Assembly: GCA_028554755.1 (NCBI GenBank)
Contig: JAPTOF010000005.1
Span: 12,378,501 to 12,442,500, forward strand
Reading direction: 5' to 3'
DNA: 64,000 nt
Origin: Cordia subcordata
Lineage: Eukaryota; Streptophyta; Magnoliopsida; Boraginales; Cordiaceae
Below are positions 23,157-33,970 of the stretch, piece after piece. Under the pieces are notes generated by a model. That model did not search any database and was not told the DNA's origin. It saw only the letters and a program-made list of their open reading frames with translations. The translations under genes were made by a program, and so were the position numbers. How positions within the stretch are numbered: the first letter of the stretch is position 1; each line of letters starts with the position of its first letter.

Positions 23157-26100
23157 ATGGCCAAAAATGAGAGCAAAATCCTCATCTTTGGTGGAACTGG
23201 ATACATTGGTAGGTACATGGTGAAGGCCAGCATGAACCTTGGCCATCCAACTTTTGTATACTCAAGGCCTAACTCTTCAAAGAACGATTTGCTCCATGAG
23301 TTTCAGTCAAATGCCGTCACTGTGGTCACGGTAATTTCCAATATAATTTCTCCACTAAGAGCCTGTTTGCCTCTGTTTATTTTGTAGCTTATAAGCTTTA
23401 AAAAAAAGTAATTTCTCACGTGCTTTTTACTATTTGTAGCTTATAAGTCCCAAATAAACTTAGCTAAATAGGCTCTAATTCTCTTTTCTACAAACCTGTG
23501 TAAACTACTTTTTTTTCTTTTTGAAACCTTCAACCCCCAACCCAACACCCTGCTCTCCATGGGGCTCGAGCACGGGACATCACTCTTAGAAGAAATAGTT
23601 TCAACCGCTTGAACTACTCGTGAACCCCCTCTCTGTGTAAACTACTTATAATATTATATAGTGTATATCTTAATTTAATTGCGTGCTAGGGGGAGTTGCA
23701 TGAACATGAGAAGCTTGTGGCGTTGCTTAAGGACGTTGATGTGGTGATATCTGCAGTGGCATATCCTCAGGTTCTTGATCAGTTGAAGATCATTGAAGCA
23801 ATCGAAGCCGCTGGCAATGTCAAGGTAAGCCACACTTGACGATGAAATTAAGGAAAGGAGAAAAAGAAAGAGATAGAGAATTCAATAGGTGCAAACGTTC
23901 TTCTAATTATTATTTGTTAGAGAGTCCTTAAGATAATTTAAAAAGTTGTGATTTGCTTAAAGTGGGTCGAAATTCTATCTCTTTGTACGATCTAAAATAT
24001 AAATGGGTCGAAACTCAATTTCTTCATGTTTTTTAAAACATTAAGTGGGTCGAAACTCTATCTCTATGTATATTCTAAAACATAAAGTGAGTCGAAACTC
24101 TATCTCTTAGTACTTTTTAAAAGTACTATGGTGCGTTTGGCTGGTCTATCTTTTGTTTCCATTTTTATGGACAATAAAAATCAAGATAGAAAATTCATTT
24201 GGTTAACTGCCTTCCTTTCATTGTTAGAAAACAAAAAATAGTTTTCTAAGAAATTAGCAAACATCAAAAAAATATTTTAAGTGTTTTCTAGAAAACTTTG
24301 AAAACAAGGTAGTAATTTTATAAATAAAGTTGTTCTCTAAAAATTTAGAAAATAAGGTGGTAATTTTATAAATGTCTCTAAAAAATTTAGAGACATTTTA
24401 TAAATATGCTAAAAGATTTAGAGGGTGTTTGGATTGGCTTATAAAAAAGCTACTTAAAGTACTTCTAGCTTTAAGTGACTTTTTTTTATTGTCAACTTTA
24501 AGTAGTTACGTGTTTGAATAAAAGTTATAGTTATAAAAATAAATATTTACATGTTTGATTAAAATGGGATGAAAAGTAAGTTATATAGTTAAAATAACTA
24601 TTAAGGACATTAAAATATAATTTAAAAAGGTAAGTATAAGATAAAAGAGAAAAGATATTTTAATAATAAAAATAAAAAAGTAAGGATAAGATAGTAAATG
24701 ATTTGGTTAAACTTACTTTTTTTCAACGTGCTTAAAGCCATAAAAAGCAAAAGCTGGGGTTGGGGATCTTTTTATTTTCTACTTAAAGCTACTTAAAAAA
24801 AGCACATTTTTAATTAAAACAAACACTTCTATTAGCTTAAATTAGGCTTTAAGTAAGTTTAACCAGAAAAAAGCCAAACCAAACACGCTCTTAGAAAATA
24901 AGGTAGTAATCTTGTAAAAAAAATAAAAAGAAAAATATTTTGAGTGCTATTTTCCTAGTTTTCATTTCTTATAAAATAATTTTCATTTTTATTAACGAAA
25001 CACATTCTCTAAATTTAACAAAAAATAAAAACTTTTCTCATAAAATGAAAAATAAAAAATAAAAACTGAAAAATGAAAACAAAAAACAGGTAAACCAAAT
25101 GCAAACTTAGATATCTTAAAGCATAAAAATTTTACTGGATCTAATTTGTAATTTTTGGGTTCTATTTTTTGTATTATTTTTGAGTAGTAAGTTGAAGATA
25201 ATAAAAAGTTAAAAACTTATCTTGAGCCGGAAAAAAAGAAAAATGAAACAACTACTCTGTTTTTTGGGTAGATTTGGCATCTCTGTCTCGAGGGGAAAAA
25301 AAAATGAAACTACTACTTTTTTTTGGGTAGATTTGGCATGTCCACGTCTTTTTCACATTTTTCGTTAATATGCTTAAGAAGCAATTCGAGACTCTTCACT
25401 ATGCAATTATATGCATGGAGGACGGCGACAAAAAATAAATAAATATATTCTACCTGTTTGGTAAGTGAACTTTTAAGTCACTCATAGGAGCTTATAAGCT
25501 GATTTAAAAAAAAAAAAAATCAAGGGACCAATTTATTTTTTACGACATATAAACAAGTGGATTTGACCATTTGTAAACACTTTTTTGCCCTTCAAAACTT
25601 GACTTTTTTGACAATCTATAATTAATGACATGTGTTTTTCCATTATTATAAATGTTATTGCTACTTATAAACATGCTCTTTTCCTTCATTATAACTGTTA
25701 TTGCTACTTGTAAACACTTATTTGTCAAACGTGTTAACAACTTACGAGTACATATTATTCAAACACATATCTACTTATTTATCACTTGTTTATAAACAGT
25801 GTTTTACTTATAAGCATAAACTACTTATAAGCACTTAAAATTAAACTCAACCAAACAAGCTCTAAAGTGGGCCGAAACTCTTATAATCTCTTTGTACATT
25901 CTAAAACATAGTGAAAGCTATTGCTTCCCAAAAGAATATCGTGTTTTGTCGAGTGAAGGTCACGGAGGCTTCATATCTTATGAACCACAAGAGAAACTGG
26001 GAAAGATAAGAAAATGACACAACATACACGAAAGAGATTAGATATCTTAAAACATAAAAGTTGTACTCGATCTAATCTGTAATTTTTGGGTTCTGTTTTT

Positions 26101-29100
26101 GTATGAACTATTATTGAGTAATGAATAGTAAGCTGAAGATCATAAAAAGTTAAAAACTTATCTTGAGGGGAAAAAGAAAAATGAAACAACTATATTTAGG
26201 TAGATTTGGCCTGTCTCTCTTGAGGGGAAAAAGAAAACTAACTACAACTTCTTTTGGGTAGATTTATAATGTGTTTGGAATGATCTTATTTTAAGATGTT
26301 TATCCTATTGAAATTTGGAGATCTCTTATAAGATTTAAGATATCTTATCATATACACTATGCATTCTATAGTTGTAAAAAATAAGATAGGAAGGATTACT
26401 TATTTCTTATAAGATAAAAAGTATGGTTTTGTTTTAAATTTTCATAGGATGCATGATAAGATTTCTTAAATCTTTAAGATTTATCCTCATTTCAATAGAA
26501 TAAGTATCTTAAAATAAGACTATAACAAACAGAGCATTAATTTGGCATGTCTGTTTTTCACATTTTTCGTTAATCTGCTTAAGGAGCAATTTGAGACTCT
26601 TCATATTGCAATTATATGCATGGAGGAGAGAGAGAAAAATGGATTTTAGGGAGAACACAAAGTCAAATACACTAAACAAATTATAGAAGATTTTAGGGAG
26701 AAAAATGGATTTGAGAAGTGGTCGGTGGATTGTTCCTTTTCTTGTGATGTATATCATCAGTAAATAAATATAACAAATTCTTCAATATAAATTCAAAATT
26801 TTAGATGCGATGATAACTTAAATAATTGTTTGCATAAAAGGTTCAACACAAATTTCGCAATCACATAAGAGCATGTAAAAAGAGCATTAAATTGTTCTCT
26901 ATAAGGTTAAGAGCACGTAAATAGACAATATATAAGCAGCAAATGTTCTCTATAAAGTTAAATTTTAAATGAAGTGGCAACTTATCAAGTGCCTTCTCTC
27001 CGTTCTTGACGATTCTTTGTACATTTGATGTTTTATCTTGATGGATGACTTTCTTACCGAACAAAAGAACATAAATAAAATTGGTATCCCTGATTTTCCG
27101 AAAGTCGCATAAAATTATTTATGATTTCAAAACTCATTGATAGCCTATAATTTTATAAAGGTTGCAAATTGATCCTAGCGATATTAAAATTAGTGCATAT
27201 TCCTAATTTAATTTCAAAATCAATGCATATTCCTCCGTCTGATTTTACAAGTTAGAGATCAGTGGGTAACATTCTTTAAACAACAGGAATATCAACAAAT
27301 TTTGAAATCATAGGAAATATAATAGGACTTTACAAAATACAAGAGGTAAAATACATTTGCACTCTGACTGACTTTCATTCACAGAGGTTCCTTCCATCGG
27401 ATTTTGGAGTTGAAGAGGACAGGGTGAGTGTATTGCCGCCATTTGAAGCATTTCTCGATAAGAAGAGAAGGATTCGAAGGGCCATAGAACTAGCAGGCAT
27501 CCCCTACACCTTCGTATCAGCAAATTGCTTTGGTGCATATTTCATTAACTACTTGCTTCACCCACATGAAAAACAACAAGATATCATCGTCTATGGCTCT
27601 GGTGAAGCAAAAGGTATAAGTTTAACTTAATACTAGTACGTTTACATCTCGTGTTATACCCGCGTTGATTTGTTTACATTGTATATAATAGATCAATGAG
27701 TTTTCTTTTGTGATCTAGCAATTATCGATTAAAGTCACCGAAATTAAGGGATAACTCAAGTGGTTGAGACTATTTTTCCTGAGTATGAGATTTTGCTTCG
27801 AACTCCATACAGGTGGGGTTTAAGAAAAAGAATTTAGTTAGAGATCGTAATGAGACGAGTGACTTAGGAAACTCGGCATCGACCAACTCGACTAAAATTA
27901 AAAAAAAATCGGTACGATTAAAGATACCTGTTAAGGTTTGAGACGAAACTAGGATCGGCCCCCACGTACCCGCATTCCTAATATATATATATATATATAT
28001 ATAGTTTTAAATACACATTATACATTAAAAATTAAGAGAAAATGGTCCCTTTTACTGGTAGTAAGGTTTGAACCGTCAACCTTTTACTCTTAAAGATTTT
28101 ATTACTCTAATGCAGTTTTTAGGGCAAAAATAGGAAATTTATTTAAATGGTTAGTTTTTTAAAAATTTAGTAAATTAATTTGGGTTCCAGGTTTGAGAAT
28201 GTATCTTGAATTCGGGTTGAGGATGTTTCTTGTTAAATTTTTTTATTTAAATTTTAATTTTTTTACCGGGTTTGAGATGTTCTGGTACCTGCGGGTTTGA
28301 CACGTTCCGAAAATAGGATTCCTATTTAATTTTTATTGGGTTTGGGACGGAAATGGAAATCAGAGATACTATTCGAGTAGCCGGTTTACAATTCGTTCGT
28401 AGTAAGGTACCCATCCCGTTGCCGTCCCTAAATCTAATAATGTCACCAATTTTTGTGCCTTCTCTACAGCTGTGCTAAATTTCGAAGAAGACGTTGCCAT
28501 GTATACTATCAGAGTTGCAACTGACCCGCAAACGCAAAATCGGGGCGTAATATATCGGCCATCGACTAACATCATATCGCAGCTTGAATTGATCTCTCTT
28601 TGGGAGAAGAAGACGGGTCGCAACTTTAAGAAAATCTTTATCTCGGAGCAAGAAATTGTAAACCTCTCAGAAAGTAAGTATTTTGCTTTACCACTTCACG
28701 GGTAAGTTTGTACTTAGAAGGTGTTTGGCTTTGCTTATAAGTAGAAAAACGAAAGTTACATGTTTGGTAAGTTCTGTTTATTAGCGAGTAAATTTGTGTT
28801 TATTAGCAAGTAAATTTGTAGTCTCCTCGTGAAAAAAGTAAATCTGTAGTGACCTATAAGCATCCATAGGATTATTGCACATTCTCATCAAATGCGCCAT
28901 ATAGAGAGTATATATAGGATTACATTGTGAGGCCCCAAAGCATCCACAAAACAGTTGCGTCTTCTAGAGTTCTCCTTTACCCATTCACCTGTCATTTTCA
29001 TGATAAGAATTCATGTATCGGATATTACATTTCTTATATGTACTAAAAGTTTAATTATGAAGAAATCGTTGAAAGATTGAAAGGGTGATTTATAGCAATA

Positions 29101-29361
29101 CTTATAGTTTGATATTATGTTCAAAATGTATTAATAGATGTTTCTTCTACTGTTGTAGCTCTGCCCGATCCGCATAATATTCCCGTGTCGATCCTTCACA
29201 GTGTATTTGTCAAGGGAGTTACAGCTAACTTTGATATCAAAGAAGATGACTTGGAGGCTTCAAGACTATATGATGATTTGAAATTCACAACCATTGAAGG
29301 GCTCCTTGACATTTTCCTTGGGGATGATCCTCCAAAGCCTGCTTCTGCAGCATTTGCATAA
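23157..29361 (+). CDS. Eugenol/isoeugenol synthase-like NADPH reductase (five exons)
   Basis: Model: exons 23157-23330, 23690-23824, 27385-27613, 28470-28673 and 29159-29361; GT-AG introns; 945 nt, 314 aa, typical for the PIP family (pinoresinol-lariciresinol, isoflavone and phenylcoumaran benzylic ether reductases). NADPH-binding GGTGYIG lies at residues 12-18. VVISAV follows in exon 2 and RFLPSDFG begins at 104. The Lys of the KxxIRRAIE motif, catalytic in basil eugenol synthase, is K130. [15 protein letters not shown] and [18 protein letters not shown] in the later exons, and the ending [10 protein letters not shown], resemble petunia/basil phenylpropene synthases more than isoflavone reductases. 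Those enzymes turn coniferyl acetate into eugenol or isoeugenol in the cytosol. Substrate cannot be told from sequence alone. Intron 3 (23825-27384) is 3.56 kb and packed with repeats. Confidence 0.88.
23359..23475. mobile_element. Tourist-like MITE, 117 bp, TAA duplication (intron 1)
   Basis: TAA at 23356-23358 and 23476-23478 flanks inverted ends GAGCCTGTTTGCC and GCTAAATAGGCTC. Internal GTAGCTTATAAG appears in both halves. A TAA/TTA duplication is characteristic of PIF/Harbinger MITEs. Confidence 0.82.
23511..23632 (-). mobile_element. tRNA-derived SINE, 122 bp, 15-bp target duplication (intron 1)
   Basis: CTGTGTAAACTACTT is repeated perfectly at 23496-23510 and 23633-23647. On the minus strand the insert starts with a tRNA-like head: A-box TAGTTCAAGCGGTTGA, B-box GTGCTCGAGCCCC. 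It ends in an A-rich tail (T-rich on the plus strand at 23511-23519). Long, perfect duplications and a tail are the signature of LINE-assisted retroposition, and suggest a fairly young insertion. Confidence 0.9.
23958..24118. repeat. Tandem minisatellite, about 42-bp unit (intron 3)
   Basis: Four copies of a unit resembling AAGTGGGTCGAAACTCTATC followed by a TTTGTACATTCTAAAACAT-like stretch. A fifth copy (AAGTGGGCCGAAACTC) lies 1.7 kb away at 25865-25912. The gap between is filled by MITEs and a duplication, so the array was probably split by insertions. Confidence 0.75.
24128..25105. mobile_element. Outer MITE-like element interrupted by a second MITE (intron 3)
   Basis: The left end GGTGCGTTTGGCTGGTCTA and the right end GGTAAACCAAATGCAAAC are imperfect inverted repeats, with GAAAACAAAAAA-type sequence at both subterminal positions. 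The MITE at 24421-24890 is inserted inside. No target duplication was established for the outer element. Confidence 0.5.
24421..24890. mobile_element. Tourist-like MITE, 470 bp, TTA duplication (intron 3)
   Basis: TTA at 24418-24420 and 24891-24893. Ends GAGGGTGTTTGGATTGGCTT and AAGCCAAACCAAACACGCTC are inverted repeats, and homology (GCTACTTAAAG against its complement near 24780) continues inward. There is no coding capacity. It sits inside the outer element at 24128-25105 and is therefore younger than it. Confidence 0.82.
25453..25862. mobile_element. Tourist-like MITE between the two duplicated copies
   Basis: The left end has CCTGTTTGGTAAGTGAACTT and the right end CAACCAAACAAGCTC, imperfect inverted repeats with subterminal ACTTATAAGC-type units. 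The right end is followed by TAA, but a matching left duplication was not found. Confidence 0.55.
26266..26539. mobile_element. MITE, 274 bp, with an empty site preserved in the sister copy
   Basis: Ends TAATGTGTTTGG and AAACAGAGCATTA plus subterminal CTTATTTTAAGAT and ATCTTAAAATAAG are inverted repeats. The filled site reads GTAGATTT|element|ATTTGGCATG. The sister copy at about 25327-25340 reads GTAGATTTGGCATG, the uninterrupted site with a single ATTT. This gives the ends to the base. Confidence 0.87.
27098..27360. mobile_element. Mutator-like element of the 14243 family before exon 3
   Basis: Internal arms TTTCAAAACTCATTGATA and its inverted counterpart, plus a right end with GAGGTAAAATACATTTGCA, match the family at 14243-15513. 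The right end lies within about 25 bp of the exon 3 acceptor, so it may supply part of the polypyrimidine/branch region. Confidence 0.5.
27740..27914 (+). mobile_element. tRNA-derived SINE, 175 bp (intron 4)
   Basis: A-box TAACTCAAGTGGTTGAGA and B-box TGCTTCGAACTCC lie about 45 bp apart, with an A-rich tail near 27895-27908. Flanks CGATTAAAGTCACC (27726-27739) and CGATTAAAGATACC (27915-27928) agree at 12 of 14 positions, an aged target duplication. Confidence 0.75.
28718..28800. mobile_element. Truncated Tourist-like MITE (intron 4/5 region)
   Basis: TTA then GAAGGTGTTTGGCTTTGCTTATAAG repeats the left end of the 45004 family. No right end was found. It lies just after the exon 4 donor. Confidence 0.5.
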
Positions 29362-31529
29362 GCTTCACACTGCTATTCTACATTTATGAATTTATGTTCT
29401 ATATTACATAAAATATGTGTCTTTTCGGCACTCCACATGAAAGTTACTGACTTAAGAGCCTCCTGTATCATTGGTACAGCAGATTAACTCAATACAGATG
29501 GAGGGTAGGAAGCAGAGCAATGCAAACGAAAAGATTTCTATAGTAATTGAAAAGAAATGAAATCGCGAGTCACGATTTTAGGGGAAAATTTATTAAAAAT
29601 GAAAAATAAATGAAATCGTGTCTTTAGCTCACCGATTTCTGCATGACCCAACCTTGCTAACCCAGCCAATGCCACACAAACATGGTCCACCTTAAAATTG
29701 TCTTCAAGAGACGATTTTAAGTAAGTTAGTTGTTTTCCCCATTCTTTCATAAGTTTGCTATTTTGACATAAAGTTTGTAAAATACCGCGATTCTGGTCAT
29801 TATCCTCTAGATTGGGTCGGAAAATCCCCAATTAACACCCCTAAATTGCTGAAGGACCTTCCAAGAGAAAACTGAAAACTGGGGGACTTGATTGAGAACG
29901 GGCCAAAAAAAAAATATATTTAAGGAGTTGGATTGTATAAGTCGAGAGGAAGAGTAATCGAGAAAGCTGTCTGTCAACAAATTATTGTTAAGAGAGAATT
30001 GTGATATTCTGCAAGTAAATTAGATTTGATTATGGAGAATTGGCTAGAAGTTTAGGATGTGCAATTGAGAAAATTCATGATAGTGTTCTTCTTGATTATA
30101 AAACGTGTTGGGACTCAACTTATATTACAAGTTGCAAACAGTGTGTGTCAACTCTCAAGAGCTAAAGTCTGAGAGAAAAAGTTTATACGACTTCTCTAAC
30201 TAGAATTTTAAGATAGGACGAGGTTATTGAGATATGCGAGAAACTAAAAAGCTTTCATCAAGTGATTGAAATGGCCCGTGTGGTTGAACCTATAGACTCA
30301 CATTGACCTATCTTTATATGGTTCGGTATAGGAGATCCCGACCTATCAACCCGTCCTGTATATAGGCCCAAATTTTGGCCCATAGGCCTAACTAGCCAGG
30401 CCCAACGTACCAATAAGCATTCTAAGTGAGTCATGGATTGGGCTACCCACAGCCCGACAAATAAACGTGATACTCTTGTCTTTGAGTTATAGGCAATTTT
30501 TGAAAAGTCAATTACTTAAGATTCTCATAAATATTGAGTTTAAATCAAATGCAATAACATAATATTTGTAGCAATTTAACAAAAACATTCCCAAGAATAT
30601 TTTCAAGGTATCAAATAGTTTTTACTACATTGTTAAGAATCACAATTCCTGGGAATTACATTACATTCTCTAAGAATGAAAAATCATTCCGTAAACCGAA
30701 TGCCCCCCCATGGCATGAGAGAAAACTCAAATTGTTGATGTTACTAATACAGATGAGATGGCTCCTTTTCTAACTCTTGACAAATATGTTGTTTAGTAAT
30801 GTGCCAACAAAATCAGAATTTGATTTACTTAAGAGAGGAATAACTATTGCCAGGACTGTGATGTTTGCTGTTAGGCAGTAGACACACTGGTGCATCAACC
30901 TCATGTGCATCCTACAGTTGCATCAGCCTAATTTTTCTTAGCTTCATATAGCAAGTCTATAATTAATTACAATGAAGTGTTCTGCTAAGTGTTCTGCTGT
31001 GCATAATACTGTACACCAACAGCTGTTTTATGGCCATGGCAAAAACTGAACTAACATCCACTCTGCCAAAGCATGAGTAGTACACATATTGGTGATTAGT
31101 GGGGGTTCAAAGAGTAGTATAAGAGGTTGAGATTACTCCCTTAAGAGTAATGACTTGATTCTGATTTTTGGAGTGGGAGATTGGGTTGGGGGAGGTTTTC
31201 AAGACATAATAATTAAAAAAAATTACGGAAAGGAACACCAACAACATTTAATGACACCAAAGAGGAAGAGAATTAACTCACACCGGCTGCACTGTGGACA
31301 GAACCTCACATTGTTCATTAATGCCAGAAGCTGCAGATACCAGTCAGTTTAAGGGTCCGTACATGCTCATAGGTAGCTGATGAAGAATATGAAGCATTTA
31401 AAGAATAGCTTTTTCACAAATTGTTAATCCAATCTCTTCTTGAATTTCTCATTTGACACGAAAGAATGAGGAACATGGTGAAGATGATGTAAAACAGCCT
31501 ACTGACATAAAGCACAGGGAACTCTAAAT
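29362..31529. other. Reductase 3' region and repeat-derived spacer
   Basis: No gene recognised. At 29555-29725 short units containing AAATCG(C/T)G and CGATTTTA alternate in both orientations, as in a dispersed repeat. At 31094-31215 a degenerate SINE-like unit (AGTAGTATAAGAGGTTGAGA, then an A-run) occurs. The sequence 30290-30480 is less AT-rich and may be transposon-derived, but no element ends were found. Confidence 0.4.
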
Positions 31530-32015
31530 CTAGAAACGGTTTGCTTTGATGATAGCATTGACTAGTGAGCGTGCTTTTGACCACTTCTTTTCATACTTCC
31601 ATTTCGCTTTAGGGGGTTTCCTATTGTTTTGTCTGCAGAAGATATACTCAATAGACTAGATCACCCAAGAAGAAATGTAGCAGTTAAAATGCGAAACTTT
31701 CAAATGCTATTTCATATTTTCCAATCATTCAATGATATCAGCGAAAGAAATATTAACTTAGGAATGAGATAAGAAATATTAACCTAGGAATGAGATAATA
31801 CCAGAAACTTCTTCGCAAGCTTCAAAGTCCCTGCTGTATGCAGCTTCCCATTTCCATCTATGTGTTTGCAGATTGGTAGCAGTCTTCTCAAATTGTGAAC
31901 TGCACAAGAAATACACCCAGTCCACCTCCAAAGCCTGCACATAACTACTCAAGCTGCCAAGCATGCCACACAAAGAAATTGGCGTACTATCTGCTATCGT
32001 TATTTTAGTGCCCAA
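31530..32015 (-). other. Coding-like minus-strand segments, identity unknown
   Basis: Read on the minus strand, 31632-31530 follows an acceptor-like TCTTCTGCAG and encodes PKAKWKYEKKWSKARSLVNA, then IIKANRF and a stop. About 160 bp upstream on the same strand, 31902-31794 follows TTCTTGTGCAG and encodes QTHRWKWEAAYSRDFEACEE. Both have the Trp, Lys and Glu composition of real protein, unlike random frames here. The two do not join in phase with the GT donors I can see. They could be the last exons of a gene whose start I cannot find, a pseudogene fragment, or chance. They lie downstream of the F-box gene on its strand, so they may be part of a long 3' UTR. Confidence 0.3.
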
Positions 32016-32710
32016 TCCTCAACGAACAAAAGGAGAGAATATTCAACCTGCTTCCCCAATCAAATTCATATGTAACAGAAAGTGTTGGTGAAAACTGCAA
32101 GTAAACCATTGAAAATTAAACTTCTACTGCTTCTTGATCTTCAATGTCCTTTTCTGCATTGGAGCAATTAAAGAAAAGTTGGTAGCACAATACCCTTAAA
32201 CAGGAATCCAACTTTCTCTAAGTGCTGAAGAGATGACCAACCAAGAAATGCTTCCATCAGCAGTATGTGAGACAAACATATACATCACTTTTAGAAATTA
32301 TGACATGTATTGCTCCTTCGACCAATTCATTATCAGGGCATAAGAGACCATAATAAAGACAGGCGATAGAAGCACTTTTATGGACAGGATAGCATCCTCT
32401 GAAGGCCCACACAAAGTGTTACCCCATTAGTAGCTGAAAACAATAAACTGACGTGACAGACTGCTATTTTATGATTTTTGTCAGAGATGACAAAGAAAAG
32501 GTAGAAAAGGTCGAAAGTAGTTGCGTAAAAGCACATAAATATGTACACAACAAGCAGGAAAACTGATTCTGCAGAAGTACTGTTGCAAGACCACATATAT
32601 ACAATCATCTGAGAGACAAAATCAAACTACCGAAAATCAAGAGGCTTACAGCCCAAATGAGTAGTTAAGATATCAAAGAAGTAGCTTTCAATCATGAACT
32701 GTAGAACATA

Positions 32711-33970
32711 TTAATCATCTGCATGTTCACCCTTAGCCTGAATCTGCCATGAGACAAGGCTGTTTACATGAGGCAGGTAGCAGCCATCAACAGCAAAACA
32801 TCCATGTTTCACATGAATGCTTCTCATAACCTGCAAACAAGGATCATATGCATGCAGGACACCGTTGTCATCTGTGAAAATAATTTCACCGCTACTTCTT
32901 GACGAGTAAAGGGGGATCAAATGGATCTCGCAGCCAACTTCAAACTTATATTTCTTTTCCCAGCCTTCTTCACATAATTTCCTGAAGATCCACACGTCAA
33001 TCTGGTTCACTTCTTCAAAAGTGACAAGGCCAAGAAGCCCAACCATTTCGAAAATCCTATCATGCGATCTGCAAGTTCTTGGAAGTGGTATTTTCAGGAA
33101 CTTCTCATCATCCACAGACATAGATACTATGTAGTCATTATAATCAACATGAGGAACCCAATATAAAGCCTCTTCTGCAAAAACTGGTGCATAACCAAAC
33201 CAACTAAAGAAACCAAAAGATGGACCATCCACCATTCTCCATGATCTGGTGCGAAGGTTTAGAACCTCACAACCAACAAACTGCATCTCATCCTGAAACA
33301 AGTGCACCACTTTATATTCGCTAGTACGGGAGCAAAATGCAAATCCATATGACTCATCATGGGAAGGAAATAGAGTACCCAAGGGAAGTGCTCTCAACTC
33401 CCTGGTCACAGGATTCATGACAACAACTCCTCCCTTCTTCATTTTATTATCGAGCAGGATCAGGCCATTGCAGGTTGCTCTAATTTTTCCTGAACAAGTT
33501 AAATTATAATCCTTTATCTCGGTTTTTCCATCTCTGATTTCCACAAACTTTATGTAAAACGAGAATTTTGGGTCTACAGGGGGTTGCTGTAACCCAAAAG
33601 GGCATTGTGGTTGACAAAGCTTGGATTCAACAGAAAGAATGTTTGATTTTCCATTTGAGGATGATTTTGCAAGGTAAGGGAAGAATATATCTCTTTTCAC
33701 CGGAGTTGAGAAGATTAAGACAGTGTCAGCGGATCGGAGATGGGCATCAATAAAAATTGGGCTGTTGACAATCCTATACCATGGCTTGCAAACGAACCTC
33801 AACCTCTGTAGAGATTCAAGAGGAAGTCGAACAAGGATATTAGAAATGCAGTCCTTAGGGAGATATGGTATAAGATTCTCTAGTTGCTTCCTTTTCTCTT
33901 TCGCCATCTCCTCCTTTGCCAGTGCTTTTTCTTCTGCTAACTTTAGCAAGCTACGCCTTTTGTCCGCCAT
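32711..33970 (-). CDS. F-box protein with F-box-associated (FBA-type) domain
   Basis: Single coding exon, 419 aa. The F-box lies near residues 34-78: LIPYLPKDCISNILVRLP, then ESLQRLRFVCKPWYRIVNSP. It is preceded by a Lys/Glu-rich helical N-terminus (EEKALAKEEMAKEKRKQLE). From about residue 130 onward the protein has the FBA layout: CNGLILL, VVMNPVTRELRALP, YGFAFCSRTSEYKVV, NLRTRSWR and ALYWV. Such proteins bind SKP1/ASK through the F-box in an SCF ubiquitin ligase and use the C-terminal beta-propeller-like domain to hold the target; the target is not predictable. The ATG at 33970 has a good context (ACCGATGGCGG). An acceptor-like GACACAG lies 9 bases upstream, suggesting a leader intron. Confidence 0.92.
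   Translation of the reverse strand: MADKRRSLLKLAEEKALAKEEMAKEKRKQLENLIPYLPKDCISNILVRLPLESLQRLRFVCKPWYRIVNSPIFIDAHLRSADTVLIFSTPVKRDIFFPYLAKSSSNGKSNILSVESKLCQPQCPFGLQQPPVDPKFSFYIKFVEIRDGKTEIKDYNLTCSGKIRATCNGLILLDNKMKKGGVVVMNPVTRELRALPLGTLFPSHDESYGFAFCSRTSEYKVVHLFQDEMQFVGCEVLNLRTRSWRMVDGPSFGFFSWFGYAPVFAEEALYWVPHVDYNDYIVSMSVDDEKFLKIPLPRTCRSHDRIFEMVGLLGLVTFEEVNQIDVWIFRKLCEEGWEKKYKFEVGCEIHLIPLYSSRSSGEIIFTDDNGVLHAYDPCLQVMRSIHVKHGCFAVDGCYLPHVNSLVSWQIQAKGEHADD

Larger units (their letters stand above)
25107..26628. repeat. Tandem 0.32-kb duplication in intron 3 (copies at 25107-25432 and 26038-26628)
   Basis: Both copies run from TTAGATATCTTAAA through AATTTTTGGGTTCT, AAAAAGTTAAAAACTTATCT and GGGTAGATTTGG to GCAATTATATGCATGGAGGA. 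The second copy is longer because it contains the MITE at 26266-26539. Without it the copies are about 326 and 313 bp. Confidence 0.85.

Noticed and set aside
29538..29831. 97-aa minus-strand frame downstream of the reductase
   Set aside because: It overlaps alternating CGATTT repeat units and has no recognisable domain; treated as repeat-derived.
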